Position numbers and translations under genes: made by a program
Notes under the pieces: model-generated
What the model was told of the DNA's origin: nothing
The model's input: only the letters and a program-made list of their open reading frames with translations
Databases searched by the model: none
Assembly: GCA_910578995.1 (NCBI GenBank)
Contig: CAJTSY010000089.1
Coordinates: 10,606 to 15,878, forward strand
Direction: 5' to 3'
Origin: an uncultured Acetatifactor sp.
GTDB taxonomy: Bacteria > Bacillota > Clostridia > Lachnospirales > Lachnospiraceae
Length of the DNA stretch: 5,273 bases
Part shown: piece by piece, positions 5,098-5,273 of the stretch
Layout: the number at the start of each line of letters is the position of its first letter
Position numbering within the stretch: the stretch's first letter is position 1

Positions 5098-5273
5098 GAA
5101 AAACCGTGTTTTTGTTTATTGCATTTTTTACCGCTTATATGGCAGGGGAATTCAGGCAGCTATGGCTGATGGTTTTATTTGCCATGGAGGCGTTCCTGTT
5201 CGTTGTTTCCTTTATCCTCTCTGTCTATTTTAAGGGAAAGGTGACCGTGGAGCTGCCGAGACACAGCGAGGCT
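5094..5273 (+). CDS. DUF58-family membrane protein, N-terminal part only
   Basis: The first 60 codons of a gene that runs off the window. It starts at ATG 5094 inside the ATGA overlap with the ATPase stop; the site before it (GGGGGTAAAGG) is a modest ribosome binding site, so translation is probably coupled. Two hydrophobic segments (about residues 4-17 and 23-45) form a hairpin typical of DUF58 proteins. After them, KGKVTVELPRHSEA starts the extracytoplasmic or linker region that precedes the DUF58/VWA-like domain. The domain itself lies outside the window, so the name rests on the membrane hairpin and on the MoxR-DUF58 gene order, which is very common in bacteria. Any other small membrane protein linked to MoxR would fit less well. 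Confidence 0.72.
   Translation, partial: MRKTVFLFIAFFTAYMAGEFRQLWLMVLFAMEAFLFVVSFILSVYFKGKVTVELPRHSEA

Overview
The window looks like a chromosomal segment of a Gram-positive gut Clostridium relative, most likely Lachnospiraceae-like. This is inferred from strong AGGAGG-type ribosome binding sites, moderately GC-rich genes beside a more AT-rich patch, a split ThrE-type exporter pair, a YefM/YoeB toxin-antitoxin pair and a MoxR/DUF58 pair. No rRNA, tRNA or species marker is present, so the assignment is tentative.

Left part (1-2475): the window opens inside an SGNH/GDSL-type esterase gene on the + strand. Its reading frame breaks at a run of five G (219-223), exactly in the codons of the nucleophile block. 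Facing it on the - strand is a two-gene operon for a split ThrE/YjjP-YjjB-type exporter. The larger subunit is translated first and the smaller starts in an ATGA overlap. A good sigma-A-like promoter (2640-2668) lies upstream.

Middle part (2476-3326): about 850 bases carry no convincing protein gene but much organised structure. First comes a 181-bp MITE-like element (2707-2887) with perfect 13-bp terminal inverted repeats, a 6-bp flanking duplication and several internal hairpins. Next is a near-consensus + strand promoter (2912-2940) whose spacer holds two CGTACG palindromes 12 bp apart, which looks like an operator. After it lies a roughly 300-base leader or small RNA with a closed stem domain, short direct repeats and two mutually exclusive stems, one resembling an intrinsic terminator. 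A very stable 11-bp perfect hairpin follows, just ahead of the toxin-antitoxin genes.

Right part (3327-5273): a YefM-like antitoxin and a YoeB-like RNase toxin overlap by one base. After about 280 bases without a gene come a MoxR-type AAA+ ATPase, probably starting at TTG 4144 rather than at the upstream ATG, and the first 60 codons of a DUF58 membrane protein coupled to it by an ATGA overlap.

The most unusual part is 2701-3326: a MITE-like insertion beside an operator-like promoter, then a long structured and possibly attenuated leader in front of a toxin-antitoxin operon that normally has a short leader. All structures were found by reading complementarity by eye; no folding or database search was run.
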